Shown piece after piece: positions 1 to 11,009 of a DNA stretch of 64,000 nucleotides. Each line of letters begins with the position of its first letter. Positions within the stretch are counted from its first letter, which is position 1. Made by a program: the position numbers and the translations under genes. The DNA is from Paragorgia papillata (Eukaryota; Cnidaria; Anthozoa; Scleralcyonacea; Coralliidae): NCBI GenBank assembly GCA_035771165.1, contig JAWNZC010000285.1:806001-870000 (forward strand), written 5' to 3'. The notes under the pieces are model-generated. The model was not told where the DNA came from. It made no database searches and saw only the letters and a list, made by a program, of their open reading frames with translations.

Positions 1-752
1 ATACTCGTCAAGAGTATTATCGACTTCTTGTTTCAGTCTTGCTGCCGTCCTATCTTCACTCGCGTCAGAAAATCCGAGAAAACGCTCCACAGCTTTTCCA
101 TCTGGGTTGACATAGCGAACGATAGTCGTTAGCTGCGATGACGTTTTAACGTCGGAAGTTTCGTCCAAGGAAATGGCGATGAATGGGCTGCTTATCACTT
201 CGTCTTTTATCGCTTTCTTCAAAACATCCCTGACAGCAACTATCAAGTCGTTTGGAAAGTCCGGAAAACACGGTTGCCGTCTGAAGATGCTGTTCCAGTG
301 TGGGGTCATATGTACTTAGCATCTTTACCAATTCCACGTAATTGCCTCGGTTGGCTGACTCCTCCAGCTCCACCCGACCTCTGAAAGAAAGTTCCTGTTT
401 GCCAAGGAAGCAAACAACGTTAATTAAACGGCGAAGTATCTCTCTATGTTTATGCACCATCAAGTTGTGAGCTGAGATGTGTTGACGCGCCTGTTGGTCT
501 AGCTGCATATCGATACGGATACACCCAAAACTGGCATTCATCAAGCAACTGGACATGTGTGTCTTCGTTTTCTCGTGTCTGTTGATGGCATTGCATAAGT
601 TTCCCAAATCATCGTATCCTTTTTTGCACCACACTGTCTTGTCCGTTGGGTTGAACAAAAGACATGGCCAACAGAATAACTTATTCATCTTGGAGAAGCC
701 TGCCATCCATTTGTACTTGTCGTAATTTGAAAGCTTCGAATAAAAACTTTAG
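1..752 (-). pseudogene. hAT-related transposase-like gene fragment (TTF zinc finger + DUF4371)
   Basis: Reading leftwards, the protein has a TTF-type zinc-finger segment (LFCWPCLLF, then GYDDLGNLCNAINRHEKTKTH), as in ZMYM1-like and hAT-derived proteins. It then enters a DUF4371-like region (FLGKQELSFRGR, later ISLDETSDVKTSSQL). The frame changes near 265-290, so the N-terminal part (146-706) and the part running off the left edge (1-270) lie in different frames. An in-frame stop lies upstream near 750. In this family the segment binds DNA and carries the first catalytic Asp of a DDE nuclease; the ISLDET Asp is visible. The C-terminal dimerisation domain, if present, is outside the window. I infer a decayed transposon copy, though a one-base assembly error could explain the frameshift. 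Confidence 0.75.
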
Positions 753-3249
753 CACCTCGTTTCGATGCTTGCAACTTTCAGTGCTTGCAACTCAGGATTT
801 CACTCAACGATTTATTTTTTCTCGGCAAAAGGTCTCGATCCAAATGGCCGGGATAACAACGACTCTACAATACATTCGGTCATTTTGTATAGGCACGATA
901 CCGTAGCGGTAACAGTTAAGATGAGGACGCTTTTCCAGTGACACAGTCTTCGGTACAGTGCTTATTGACTAATAACATAGCAGCAACTTACCCTTGTTTA
1001 TATATGTTTAGTTTAAAGGAGTGGCAATACAGGGCGCGGGACAAAATCATAGCGACGTTCATTGCTAACTTCCGTGACGTCACGTGTTACGTGTATCTCG
1101 CATGTTCTTAACTACGCTCCTCTTTATAACCATCTATGTCTTGTCTTATAAATTATAATGCATAGCAAAACGTGTTTTACATCTTCTAGATTATCGGAGA
1201 ATAAACAGTGATGTTTACTCTCGTGTGTTTTTAGTGATTAATTTATTTCAGCAACAGAATTGCGCAATCAGTCATATAGTCATACGCCGCATGTTTGCGC
1301 GCATTTGAATATTTCTGTACTTTAGTTCAAGCAATTTGCATGCTACAAATAAATGAATTACGGACATTATAACTAGTTTTAAATGAACATTACCTTTTGG
1401 TTGCTGCGCAATTCACCAACAATATCACCATTCACCAACGACTTGCCCTTCATAACTTTATTTCTCAATTTTGAATGATGTACAATGTGTATGGTTTAAA
1501 ACAACGCGGCTTGGTGCCTATAATTCCCCTGTTTGAAATTGAAAACCCGACTCGTGCTGTCTTGCGTGCGTGTCATTCCTACACTAAGGGCCCACAGGCA
1601 AGTGTTCATCGTATCGCACGTGTGTGTTGGCCAATCAGCTATCAAGCGGTGTCCCTTAGAAGCGCCGCTGGCTTTTGCTCTATATTCGTCCAATTGGAGG
1701 CTCCCAAACCTAAATTAGCGCATGCGCAATCGTTGATTTTAAGCTCTGAAGTTGGTTAATAATCAAGAAATAACTAGAACTCTTAAGCAGGGTGTATCAA
1801 GATAAGTCTTCTTAATCCACTTGACTCTTTCTAGACAAAACATCTAGAACAATCACGCAAACACTAACAAGTGTTATGCAAGCAGGACATTAACTCGCGC
1901 ACTAGGCAGAAGATTTAGTTTGATAATTGATATTGTTTAGAAGAGAACAATTAAGACTGATTTTGTTCAGAGATTGGTCCAGAAAAATTTTTCATTCAGT
2001 AAAAATGTTTAGGCAACATTTTGCCTACGCTTACATGACCGCACGCCAAGTGTATTTGTGCAGTATATAGTTAAAAACAGTTCACCACAAATGATAAGCA
2101 CTGTCAGTAATAGTTTATACCTGGCATGTTTGACAAATCGTGAAAATAACATGCAATTACAAGGATTTAACAAAATTGTGACGCAATGCATTGTGGATAA
2201 AACAAGCGTGTAACTAAAAACCCCAAATTAAATCACATTTCTTAAGTGTGTAGGAATTCTTCTTTTATTTCATGTTGTTCACTACAATTAAATGTACATA
2301 TATTCCAAAATTGAGTATTCTACATACCATTTTCGCGGCACACAACATTGAAGAAGTTAGAAGAAAAAACAAGATGGCTGACTCAATCCAAACTGACTGA
2401 AAGTGGGAAATAGTATATTACATCTCCTTTATGATTTATAAAACATATATGCATCTAAAGTTTATATTTAATAGAAGGAATACGCATGTTTGTTGATTCT
2501 GATAAGGATTTGTCAGCCGTAATGATAAAGATGTAATAGGTAATTTTATTTGGTCACCACAGATCGCCCAGTAACTTATCTTTTCCAGTGCCTTGATATA
2601 TTAATCCGCAAAACGGTATCCACTGCAAAACGAAAACATTTACGACAAAATACGATTAATAGACTTATCGGATGTTAAAACAATAATGTTCTATAAATTG
2701 AAACGTCAAATGGACAGAACTGGCGTTATTAGCTATTCTACTTGGTTCGAGATATGATCTAAAAAATTATTCCTTTATCCGTTAACTCAGAAAAGTTATT
2801 GTGTGGACTATATTTTACTATAGAATACTTATTGGAGTGTTTGATATATAATATATTAATCATCTTTGCGAAAATCTCTATTTTTTATTGCTTTTTAAAT
2901 GAAATTGATAACTTTCCGATGACATCATCATTCATTCCATAAAAAAAATGACGTCACCATGGTTGAAAAAATTGGTGACAAAGTTTATTTGACTTATCAT
3001 GCTTGAACTATGGATTTCAGCAAAGAAACTAAAATGATCACTACATTTTCACGGGAGTCTATTTTCACGGGACTATTTGCAGGATTATTTTACCTAATGT
3101 ATTCTGGCCTGATATAAGCTGTGTTCCATTGCTCAGAATATAAAGTAATATGGAGAAATGACGCCATTATCGATAAAATACTAACCCATTTCCAAACTAA
3201 AGAACTAATTCAAACTCTAAAACTAACCCTAAAAAATAATTAGCAACAA
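753..3249. other. No recognisable gene
   Basis: AT-rich sequence with no protein family I recognise. 1475-1759 is open on both strands and less AT-rich than its surroundings, but reads as no known domain. A short direct repeat (TTTTCACGGG) occurs at about 3046 and 3061. This may be intergenic DNA or decayed transposon ends. Confidence 0.5.
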
Positions 3250-3281
3250 AATGACATCCGTCAGTTTGATGGATGAAAACT

Positions 3282-3655
3282 ACAATCCTGGACAAAATTG
3301 TTGGGCCACTTTGCTGATTTTGACGATTCTCGCATGGTCTCCCAAGCACTTTTGTCCAGGATTGTCTGAAAATGGCAAATTAAACCAAATCGAAGAAAAA
3401 AACAATTTGGACGCGGGGATTCTGCGCAGTTTGTTCTCTCTCTCGTGCGGGTGGTACCGGTGCGGGTGGGAACTCTGCAGAGACTGCTCTAGTGACCCCT
3501 TCCCCATTGAGGGGGTAAGGGGGAGCAGAGACCAGGGCCCTTTTATTAAACTGTAATCTTTTGCAATGTTACAAATTTAAAAAGCTGTGTTTGATTGAAA
3601 ATTCATAAATTCGTCATTTTCAAACAATCCTGGACAAAATTGTTGGCCCACTTTG
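3282..3655. repeat. Short interspersed element with three copies of a ~30-bp end motif
   Basis: The motif ACAATCCTGGACAAAATTG followed by TTGGGCCACTTTG occurs at 3282 and again in direct orientation at 3624. A third, inverted copy (CACTTTTGTCCAGGATTGT) lies at about 3348-3366. The first and third copies form an inverted pair, as in a foldback or solo-end MITE. No target duplication could be defined. Confidence 0.5.
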
Positions 3656-3759
3656 GTACAGAAAAGGCCTCACGATCTAGTGGTATTGGGTCCCCTTTTT
3701 CCGTATGGTAATACCTTTTTGTAGTGGGATATAATAAAAAGATCATACAGGTGGATCAG

Positions 3760-3985
3760 ATGATATATTGAATTGATATAAAACCATTAGATTCGTATAT
3801 AAAGATATTGAATGAATATAAAATTGAATAGATATAAAATTATTGAATAGATATAAAATTATTGAATAGATATAAAATTATTGAATAGATATAAAATTAT
3901 TGAATAGATATAAAACTTTTGAATAAATATAAATTATTGAATGAGAATAAAAGATAGCATAGATATGAAAATATTGAATATATAT
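3760..3985. repeat. 19-bp AT-rich minisatellite
   Basis: Tandem copies of a 19-bp unit (TATTGAATAGATATAAAAT), clean in the middle and degenerating at both ends. The right end merges into a short TA run. It lies directly 5' of the truncated LINE. Confidence 0.85.
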
Positions 3986-4032
3986 ATATATAAATATTGA
4001 ACATATATTCAAGTTTTAAATAAAAAATATTT

Positions 4033-6079
4033 GTGTTGAATATTGCTACATATCGGCTGCCATACTTGGACCTGTTATTATCATCATACCCAAATAACCT
4101 CTCGAATGTTTCCACCACATCCGGTATGAGCGACCACCTCACCATACTTTTAAACATCAGTGTAAAAGTCACTAGATCATTCAAGCCTCCTCACAAAGTT
4201 TACATCTACAAGAAAGCGGATTTTACTATCCTTAAGAATTTTATTTTACGTGTATCAGATAATTTTTTCCTATCTAACCCTCAAGACTCATCAGTATCTG
4301 AAAACTGGGACAAATTGAAGTCAACCCTAACCGAAGGTATTCAAAAATATGTACCCCATAAGAAATCTTCTCCTAAGTTTAAACTTCCATGGATAAATTG
4401 TTCCATCAAACGTCATATGCGAAAGAAAAACCGGCTACATAAAAAAGCTCTTAAATCCCATAAGCCCAAATACTGGGATGAATTTAAAAAAGAACGAAAT
4501 ATAGTATCTCGCCTTACAAAACAATCCCACAACAGTTACCTGAATGACGTTATTGGTGCAAGTTTAAACACTAACCCAAAAAAATGTTGGTCTTATGTGG
4601 CCATCTCTCAGCTTAATCCTAGTAAGGCCTGTGGCCCTGACGAAATTCCAGCTAGAATCCTCAAAGAACTCGCACCTTCCATTTCTCCCTGGCTTTGCTT
4701 TATTTTCAGCAATCTTATAACACTGGTATATTTCCACCTGACTGGTCCAAGGCTCTTGTCTCTGCTATATTTAAGAAGGATGTGAAATCAAATCCAGCCA
4801 ACTATCGTCCAATCTCGCTGACATGTTTGTGTTGCAAAGTAATGGAGTATATCATTCTTAGCCATGTAGCAAAGCATTTAGCATTTCATAATATCCTCAT
4901 TGATCAACAACATGGCTTTCGAAAGTTGTTCTCCTGTGAGACCCAGCTAGTTATCGCCATCAATGATTGGGCTGAAAGTATTAACCAATATAAAGCGTTT
5001 GATAGTGTCCCTCACTGACGCCTGATGTCCAAGCTTGATTATTATGGTATTAGAGGACCATCAGCTGATTGGATCAAGGCTTTTCTACCGAACCATTCCC
5101 AAGTTGTCTCTGTTAAAGGTTCCCACTCTATCCAAAACCAGTGATTTCTGGAGTACCCCAGGGAACAATCCTAGCACCTGTCTTATTTTTACTTTATATA
5201 AATGACATTTCTGATAGCATTAAATCTCAAATTCGTTTATTCCGCAATGACAGTATTATATATAAAGAAATTAATAATTTCCAGGATTACCTCATTTTAC
5301 AAGAGGACCTTGATATCTTAACTAAATGGGCCAACGAATGGCAACTCAATTTTAATTTCTCCAAATGCTATCATGTAGGCATTGGAAACAAACATGGACC
5401 TCAGTCTTTCAATTATGTTATGAATAATCGAACCATTAATAGAGTAGCCTCACCCAAATACCTAGGTATTACTATAAGCCATAATTTAAGTTGGAATCAG
5501 CATTTGTGACAATATATATAAAAAGGCAAATAGTACTCTTGGCCTACTTAGGAGAATCCTTAGTGATTGTAGCTTGAAAGTTAAGTCAAGGGCTTATACT
5601 AGTCTTGTGCGTTCCCAACTAGAATATGCCTGCTCTGTATGGAATCCTTACACTAAAAGGAACATTAATAACATCGAGATGATACAGCGCAGGGCTGCTA
5701 GATTTACTCATAGCGACTACTCTAGAGCTAGCCATATCTCTCCTATGATTGATCATTTAGGCTGGGACTCACTTGAGCAACGTACATTACTGTATCAAGC
5801 CACCATGTTTTATAAGATCCAGCAATTGCAAGGCCTTGTAGGTATTAGTTTCCCTAAGGAGGTGTGCCTTTTAAGTAGAGTTTCCAGGTTCCCTAACACC
5901 TCTCCTTTTCGTAAGATCCAGTGCAGTAATAACATATATATAAGTATTCATTTTATCCTAGAACAATAGTTACGTGGAATCAGATTCCATATAGTAATCT
6001 CTCGTCTATATCTAGTATTCCAAGCTTCAAAACCTTCGCTATGCCTACAATTAAGTCCCTCTGTCATCCATCTTATTGA
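4033..6079 (+). pseudogene. 5'-truncated Jockey/CR1-type LINE, dead reverse transcriptase
   Basis: The copy begins in the C-terminal end of the APE endonuclease (motif TSGMSDHLTI). A linker and RT follow: KACGPDEIPARILKEL, NPANYRPISLTCL, a YKAFDSVPH catalytic region, GVPQGTILAPVLFLLYIND, SPKYLGITI, and a C-terminal RTIVTWNQIP block characteristic of this LINE group. It is broken by a frameshift near 4700, TGA at 5016-5018, a frameshift near 5135, a stop after WNQHL with a frame change near 5509, and a frame change near 5945. The usual FADD box reads FRNDS, so a catalytic Asp is lost. The 5' truncation and the TA microsatellite at the 3' end fit target-primed integration. Confidence 0.9.
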
Positions 6080-6161
6080 TTGATTTTGTATTTACTTTCT
6101 TATTACTTGTATATTTAAGTGATTTCATTAGTTGTTTTTCCCCCCCTCCTTCTTCTTTGTT

Positions 6162-6180
6162 TATATATATATATATATAT

Positions 6181-6223
<43 letters not shown>

Positions 6224-6232
6224 TATATATAC

Positions 6233-6265
<33 letters not shown>
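6162..6265. repeat. TA microsatellite with CCTATA interruptions
   Basis: A (TA)n tract interrupted three times by CC. It lies between the 3' end of the LINE and the 3' end of PLE copy A, so it may be the tail of either element. Confidence 0.9.
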
Positions 6266-6267
<2 letters not shown>

Positions 6268-6270
<3 letters not shown>

Positions 6271-6650
6271 GAGTTTTGGTTCACGAAATGTTAGAGAGTG
6301 CTCAATACCATATATAGATAGAGCAAAATACAAAGTATGAAGTATAGTTTTACCTTATAGGTTTCACCCTAAACGGGATCATCAGGCGACTGAAAAATAT
6401 CGGTTAGTGGGCTGCTTAAATGCGTTAGTTGGGGCGTGGGTGTGGGCGTCGAAACGTCCAGCGCATTCGTTTGATTATTTAGGTTGTTGATCCGAAATCT
6501 GTTTTTGTGCCGACAGGTCGAAACTATTTCTGATCTTTTGTTTAGTAAGAGTTGTTTGTCTGCCTTCATGATGAAAAGTTTTTCGTCCAAACATAAATTG
6601 CATCTTTTTGATCCTCCGGTGTAAGAAATTGAGTGTTTTAGTATAGACCT
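6268..6650 (-). pseudogene. Penelope-like element copy A, 3' part
   Basis: Minus-strand 3' UTR plus the C-terminal coding end. It includes the KLFIMKADKQLLLNKRSEIVS segment downstream of the GIY-YIG domain and the terminal SPDDPV. It matches the ends of copies B and C. The coding sequence breaks off at 6650, where a Harbinger element is inserted, and resumes at 10211. The hammerhead at its 3' end is half deleted (see 6361-6389). Confidence 0.9.
6361..6389 (-). ncRNA. Hammerhead ribozyme remnant (PLE copy A)
   Basis: On the minus strand, stem I 5' strand TCGC, core CTGATGA, stem II CCC/GGG and GAAA are present. The sequence then jumps from AAACCT straight to ATAAGG. About 17 bases present in copy B, carrying the rest of stem III, the cleavage site and the stem I 3' strand, are missing. 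Predicted inactive. Confidence 0.7.
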
Positions 6651-6850
6651 GGGGCCGGTTGTATAAAACTCTTAATCACTTTTTAATCACCCGTTTTGTG
6701 ATTAAAAAGTGATTAAAGTTAACAAGGTGATTAAACCCGTTGTATAAAAAAGTGATTAGCGATAATCATGATTAAAATGTCGTTAAAGTTAATCATGGTC
6801 CAAAGTATGATTAACTTTCTTAACTATGATTAAGAAAAAAGTTTAATATG
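6651..6850. repeat. Harbinger left terminal region with subterminal repeats
   Basis: It starts with GGGGCCGGTTGTATAAA. It then repeats AGTGATTA and TGATTAA motifs and contains a second internal GTTGTATAAAAAAGTGATTA near 6739. Several short palindromes (AATCATGATTA) are present. Subterminal repeats like these are commonly transposase-binding sites; that role is inferred here. Confidence 0.75.
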
Positions 6851-7092
6851 GCAGCCATACTTAGGCACTTCCTTTATGACGCTGAATTTCGACGAAGAAA
6901 TCGCTTACCTCGAGTATTTAAATCGTTATGTTAATTACGTAGATACCGGTTTGGAAAAGACTCCATACGTTTAATAGCAGCACTAATAGCAGAGAAAATC
7001 CATCCAATATCCCACCTTAACCATTCCATTTCTGCAGATCGAGGAACAGCTCTTGGCTGCTTTTCCTTGTGTTATTAGTTTGGTAGATGGCA
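6849..7092 (+). pseudogene. Harbinger transposase N-terminal fragment
   Basis: From the ATG at 6849 the frame reads FLYDAEFRRRNRLPRVF, then after one stop RRYRFGKDSIRLIAALIAEKI and HSISADRGTALG. This matches the usual start of animal Harbinger transposases (FLYDAEFRR..., then a helix-rich RYRF block). It ends in stops before the nested MITE at 7122. The fragment would precede the DDE nuclease domain. Confidence 0.65.
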
Positions 7093-7121
7093 ACACATGT
7101 TCGAGTCCAGGGTCCCGTGGC

Positions 7122-7304
7122 TGTTTACACTGCAAGCCTTGGCCTGGCCTTGCCCTAACTTTGGCCTGCTTTTTGGCAGTGTAAACACGTCCTGGCTGGG
7201 CAGGCCTTGGACAGAATATCTGGGCTTGCTTCTTTTGTTGGCCTATGCTTTGGCCTTGGCCAGGCTTATGCCAGTGGCCATGCAGGCTTATGCCAGTGTA
7301 AACA
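7122..7304. mobile_element. Small GC-rich MITE-like insert
   Basis: Bounded by TGTTTACACTG at 7122 and its inverted partner CAGTGTAAACA ending at 7304. A second CAGTGTAAACA lies at 7177. The interior is unusually GC-rich for the window, with many GGCC/CTTGGCC repeats. The reading frames across it are by-products of that composition. Confidence 0.5.
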
Positions 7305-7674
7305 CGACACATTTACCCATTCCTATGCCCCACCCCCTGACACAAACCAAATACTCTACAGCATATAACCCCTTAACCATTTTTGGACACAAGTTAAAAT
7401 AAAAATAATTAGAATTTGAGTGGAAATTTTGCCAGTGTTTTTGTATGATCCGGTTATGAACCCCAGGTTATGTGAACCCCCTAGGAGGGCATAAATGGCC
7501 TAGCATGTAAAAGAAAAAATAATAAAGAAAAACAAGCATTTTATTTAAGAAATTATATATAATTTTAATGGAAAAATATAGGTAGGCTAACCAATGTAGT
7601 GGCAAAGTGGCCTGGTTCCATTCACGATTCTTTTATATTCCGAACATCAATGGTGGGGAGGACACTTGATGCAG

Positions 7675-7827
7675 GAGAGCACACCTGAACACAATGGCGT
7701 GTTGCTGGGAGATAGTGGATATGCCTGTCATCCTTACTTGATGACTCCCTATCTCAATCCAGCAACCAGGCAGGAAAGAACTAGATACATTACCAGCGCA
7801 CAAATACATTATTACAAATACCAATAA
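7675..7827 (+). pseudogene. Harbinger transposase catalytic fragment
   Basis: The frame reads [19 protein letters not shown] and then [15 protein letters not shown], ending in TAA at 7825. The LLGDSGY block is the conserved second-Asp region of the Harbinger DDE nuclease. It is followed by the expected proline-rich TP.LNP.T..E segment. Sequence between 7305 and 7660 shows no recognisable transposase, so most of the gene is gone. Confidence 0.75.
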
Positions 7828-8985
7828 AAGTTAAAGCACTGTGGGTAAAATATATGGTATTTTCATGACTGTACTATATAATATAAACTGTACAATGTAC
7901 AGTGACACACAATGACAATTGACAATGAGTAGTAATGATAAAAATTGATAAAACCCAGATTCAGAATTATACAAATTTTTACAGTATAAAAATATTTGTC
8001 CTTGAATTGTTATTTATTGAACATGTACTCATTCCTATAATATACATCGAGAATAATACATGGATGTACGGAAATATGAAATTTATTTTAAGTGCATGAA
8101 AAAAAAGTATATGTTCAAACTTCCATGCAATGTTCATTATTTAAAAATAAAGCAGTAAATTTCAATGTGTATAACAATAATCAACACATGCAAGAATATG
8201 AATATTGTAAAAGCTCAATCAAGCCCCACCCAGGTTTTTTAATTTTTGACCTTGTAAAGGGGGAGCTTAATAGAGCTCTTACAGTAATCACACAAGTCAG
8301 ACTGATATGAATAGTGGCAGCTAGATCAAAAAACCATTTTATTTTATATAATAGATATTTAGTTTGCAACAACTGGGAAAGTAAACCGACACTTGGCATG
8401 CATGTAGTTTTCTGGTAAGTCATTCCTGCTTAGGCCCTTGATAGTATATGGTCACCAAACCATTCCCTAGTTCATTTTTTGATGCTCCTTTTGCTATACA
8501 ATTGACAGGGCTTGCTTTGCATCCTTAGTTCCTATGAGATAAATGAAAACCAAAGTTAAACAAAGTTAAAGAAGTCTAGTTCAAGCATGAAGTTACAAAA
8601 AATTATTAATGGTTTATTTTGTATATTAATGTTAATATTAGAGATTATGCAAGTACAGTGTCTCATGACTTGTTCATCTTGCCGTTAGTTACCAAAACAG
8701 TTGCCCTGCTGTTTCTTTACAATGACACGGAGCTTCTAAACAAGTTTACTAATAATAACATAAAATCAAAATGCTGTTCTTGTTTATTCAAATCAGTCAC
8801 CTACCAGTTCACTGCTTGGAAAACTGATCGAAAGCTATCCTTATGTAATATTTAAAACACGACTGCAGTCTGAGTGTGTTATCAGATTTAAAACCACGAG
8901 GGCGCAGCCTGAGTGTTTTAGATCTGATAAAACATGTGATGCGAGTGTTTTGAATGGCTTCAAAAATGATTCGTTATTGGATGTT
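7828..8985. other. Harbinger interior, no gene recognised
   Basis: AT-rich, without coding sequence I can identify. 8856-8955 holds two imperfect GAGTGT(G)TT..ATCAGAT..AAAACCACGAG units, which look like a dispersed repeat rather than a gene. Confidence 0.45.
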
Positions 8986-8986
8986 A

Positions 8987-9067
8987 TGTTCATTAGTATT
9001 CTTTATATAAAATTGTATGTTCATTAGTATTCTTTATATAAAATTGTATGTTCATTAGTATTTTTTC
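8987..9067. repeat. 31-bp tandem repeat, ~2.5 copies
   Basis: Unit GTTCATTAGTATTCTTTATA plus TAAAATTGTAT, repeated with almost no divergence, which implies recent duplication. Confidence 0.85.
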
Positions 9068-10014
9068 TGACATCAAGAAGTTTTATCAGGTATAAAACCA
9101 CGGACATGGTACTGATTTCCTTTGTGTTTTCCTCATGAATTATTAATGAGTTTTTGAACTATTTTTATTACCCTTGCCAGGTAGACATTACAATTACCAA
9201 CATAGACATTAGTTACATACTGCAGGCCCAACACACTTAAGACAAAAAAATAGAAGAGCAAAAAAGAATTCTGTCATTCTCATGGCAGCAGAAGGATGCT
9301 GTTATTGATGGCCATCCTCTAGGTTGAACCTTCTTGAGAAGACCCAAGCAAATACACAATTACCAGACATTCAGAGCAGCTGGTACAGCACTGAGTCATC
9401 CTGTACATACATGTACAGTGCTATTAAAATGTTACTAATTCGTATGCAGTGATTAAAAAACAAGAGAGTGGTATGACAAGAAGGTGATTGTAATCCAAAG
9501 CCAAATGAAAGATTTGAGCAAATTACAAGATATGATAAATGCTTACCAAGAACGAGCATAGTTTTAACCACAAAAGCACAAGAACCATATGTATTGATTA
9601 GAAAGTAAACAAAGATATTTATAACTCATTCACTCCGTTTTATTTGTTAAAATTGTTGAATTAAAATGATTTCTCTAAACCTACCTTGTTTGTAAACTGC
9701 ATGCTTGAATCTTTTTCTTTTTCCCGTCTGTTTCATCACTTCGATCGCGATTCATCTCATAATTTATATTCAAGTGGTGTCTGAAGCAGCATGTCACATC
9801 ATCATGGCGGCATTGTCATGACCATTTTCCAGCCAAAATTTAATATCTAACTGTTCCAGTGCACACAATCAGAATCACTGCATATTTCAAAAATAATATC
9901 TCCTTTTACCATGTCATCCGAACTATTTTCCATCCTTAAATCTCAAGAGAACGCCAGTCGCAAGGTTCCAAAACAAGGCCACGGTGTTCCAATAACATCA
10001 CATGACACCCCCGT
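9068..10014. other. Harbinger interior continued, no gene recognised
   Basis: No coding sequence recognised. The stretch near 9118-9147 (TTTGTGTTTTCCTCATGAAT and on) is shared with 39257-39290, so it belongs to a dispersed repeat family. Confidence 0.45.
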
Positions 10015-10210
10015 TAATTTATGTTAATTATGTTAATCACATTTTAATCGCTCATTGGGGAGTTAAAAAGTGGTTAGTTAATCACCCGACTAATCACCCT
10101 TTATACAACGCAATTTTGCTGGGTGATTAACTAATCATGATTAAGAAGTTAATCACTGGTTAACTTCTTAATCATGATTAAGTTAATCACTTTTTTATAC
10201 AACCGGCCCC
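10015..10210. repeat. Harbinger right terminal region
   Basis: Mirror of the left end: TGATTAA and AATCATGATTAAG motifs, an internal inverted CTTTATACAACGC near 10100, and the terminal TTTTTATACAACCGGCCCC. Both ends therefore carry the terminal GTTGTATAAA motif twice, once at the tip and once internally. Confidence 0.75.
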
Positions 10211-11009
10211 AGGTTATGTCGAAACTTTGGGTTTTTTCCTTTAGATTCCAAATGTATTTCGAAAGTTCCGTCTCATTTGAATACTTTTTATTCTGGAAAG
10301 ATTTAGTATGGTTACGATATCGCTCTTAAAATGCACTTGCTGTCATGCCAATGTATTGCTTAGTGATGTTCGTGTTGCTTATGGAAATAGATGCCTTGTA
10401 TACTATGTTGTTTGTCATGCATTGCCCACGTAGGGGGCAATTGTCCTTAATCCTGCAATTGCAACTGCTTGGAACTATGCTTCGTGGCTTGCTTTTCCTG
10501 ATTGTGCGTGAATTATGTTTCGTGATAATAGACTTGACGTTGTTCATGCAACTATAGCTAATCTTGACTGTGTTTCTGTTAAAAAGTTTGTGAAGCTTGT
10601 GTCCTGGTGGAAAGTGCTTGTCAATAAGGCTAAGAAAGTTGCGTCCTATGTTTGTTTTGACATCTTTGTTAAATGGAGGGTTAAACCAGATGATATTGCG
10701 GTGTCTATTTCTGCGTGTTTGCTGTGGTGCTTCTTGTGTGTAGTTTAGCTCATGGTTGAAATTGCTGTGCCTTAATGCATTTTGGTAAATTGGTGCGGTT
10801 TCATGGAATGTCTGCTCGTCAGACGAGAGGAGGGAAATGCGCTTGTTGATTGATGTAGGTAGCTGTCTTAAAATGCTTGGTGGGTGGTTTGATTGCTTGT
10901 TTATGTATAATGGATCGTTATTGGGCTTTCGAAAAGGTTTGTATTTTCCATTGCTTAGGTCGAAAGTAACGTCTAAAAAGTTTACTGAAATTAAATTTGC
11001 TTCCGCCGT
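10211..11009 (-). pseudogene. Penelope-like element copy A, 5' part
   Basis: Minus-strand continuation of the C-terminal half of the PLE protein. It carries the post-RT segment, the CNCRIKDNCPLRGQC cysteine cluster, and the GIY-YIG core (NIVYKASISI...KQYIGMTA). It is 5'-truncated: at about 11009 it stops within the region just after the RT and switches directly into copy B in the opposite orientation. Stops and a frameshift are present. Confidence 0.85.

Larger units (their letters stand above)
6651..10210. mobile_element. Degenerate PIF/Harbinger-type DNA transposon inserted in PLE copy A
   Basis: A 3.56 kb insert bounded by inverted termini GGGGCCGGTTGTATAAA (left) and its complement (right, ending at 10210). 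The flanks join into the uninterrupted sequence seen in PLE copies B and C, differing by a single extra base at the join. That proves an insertion younger than PLE A. The interior carries two recognisable pieces of Harbinger-like transposase in plus orientation. A clean 3-bp target duplication is not visible. Confidence 0.8.

Noticed and set aside
1475..1759. 94-codon plus-strand frame
   Set aside because: Open on both strands in a less AT-rich patch, no domain and no splice or start context.
3225..3240. Telomere-like CTAACCCTAAAA
   Set aside because: A single partial occurrence, not an array.
3665..3700. tRNA-like CACGATCTAGTGGTAT
   Set aside because: Resembles an A box but no B box or acceptor stem follows.
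6983..7402. Overlapping 100-codon frames on both strands
   Set aside because: They span the GC-rich nested MITE; no family resemblance, whereas the true transposase frames end before it.
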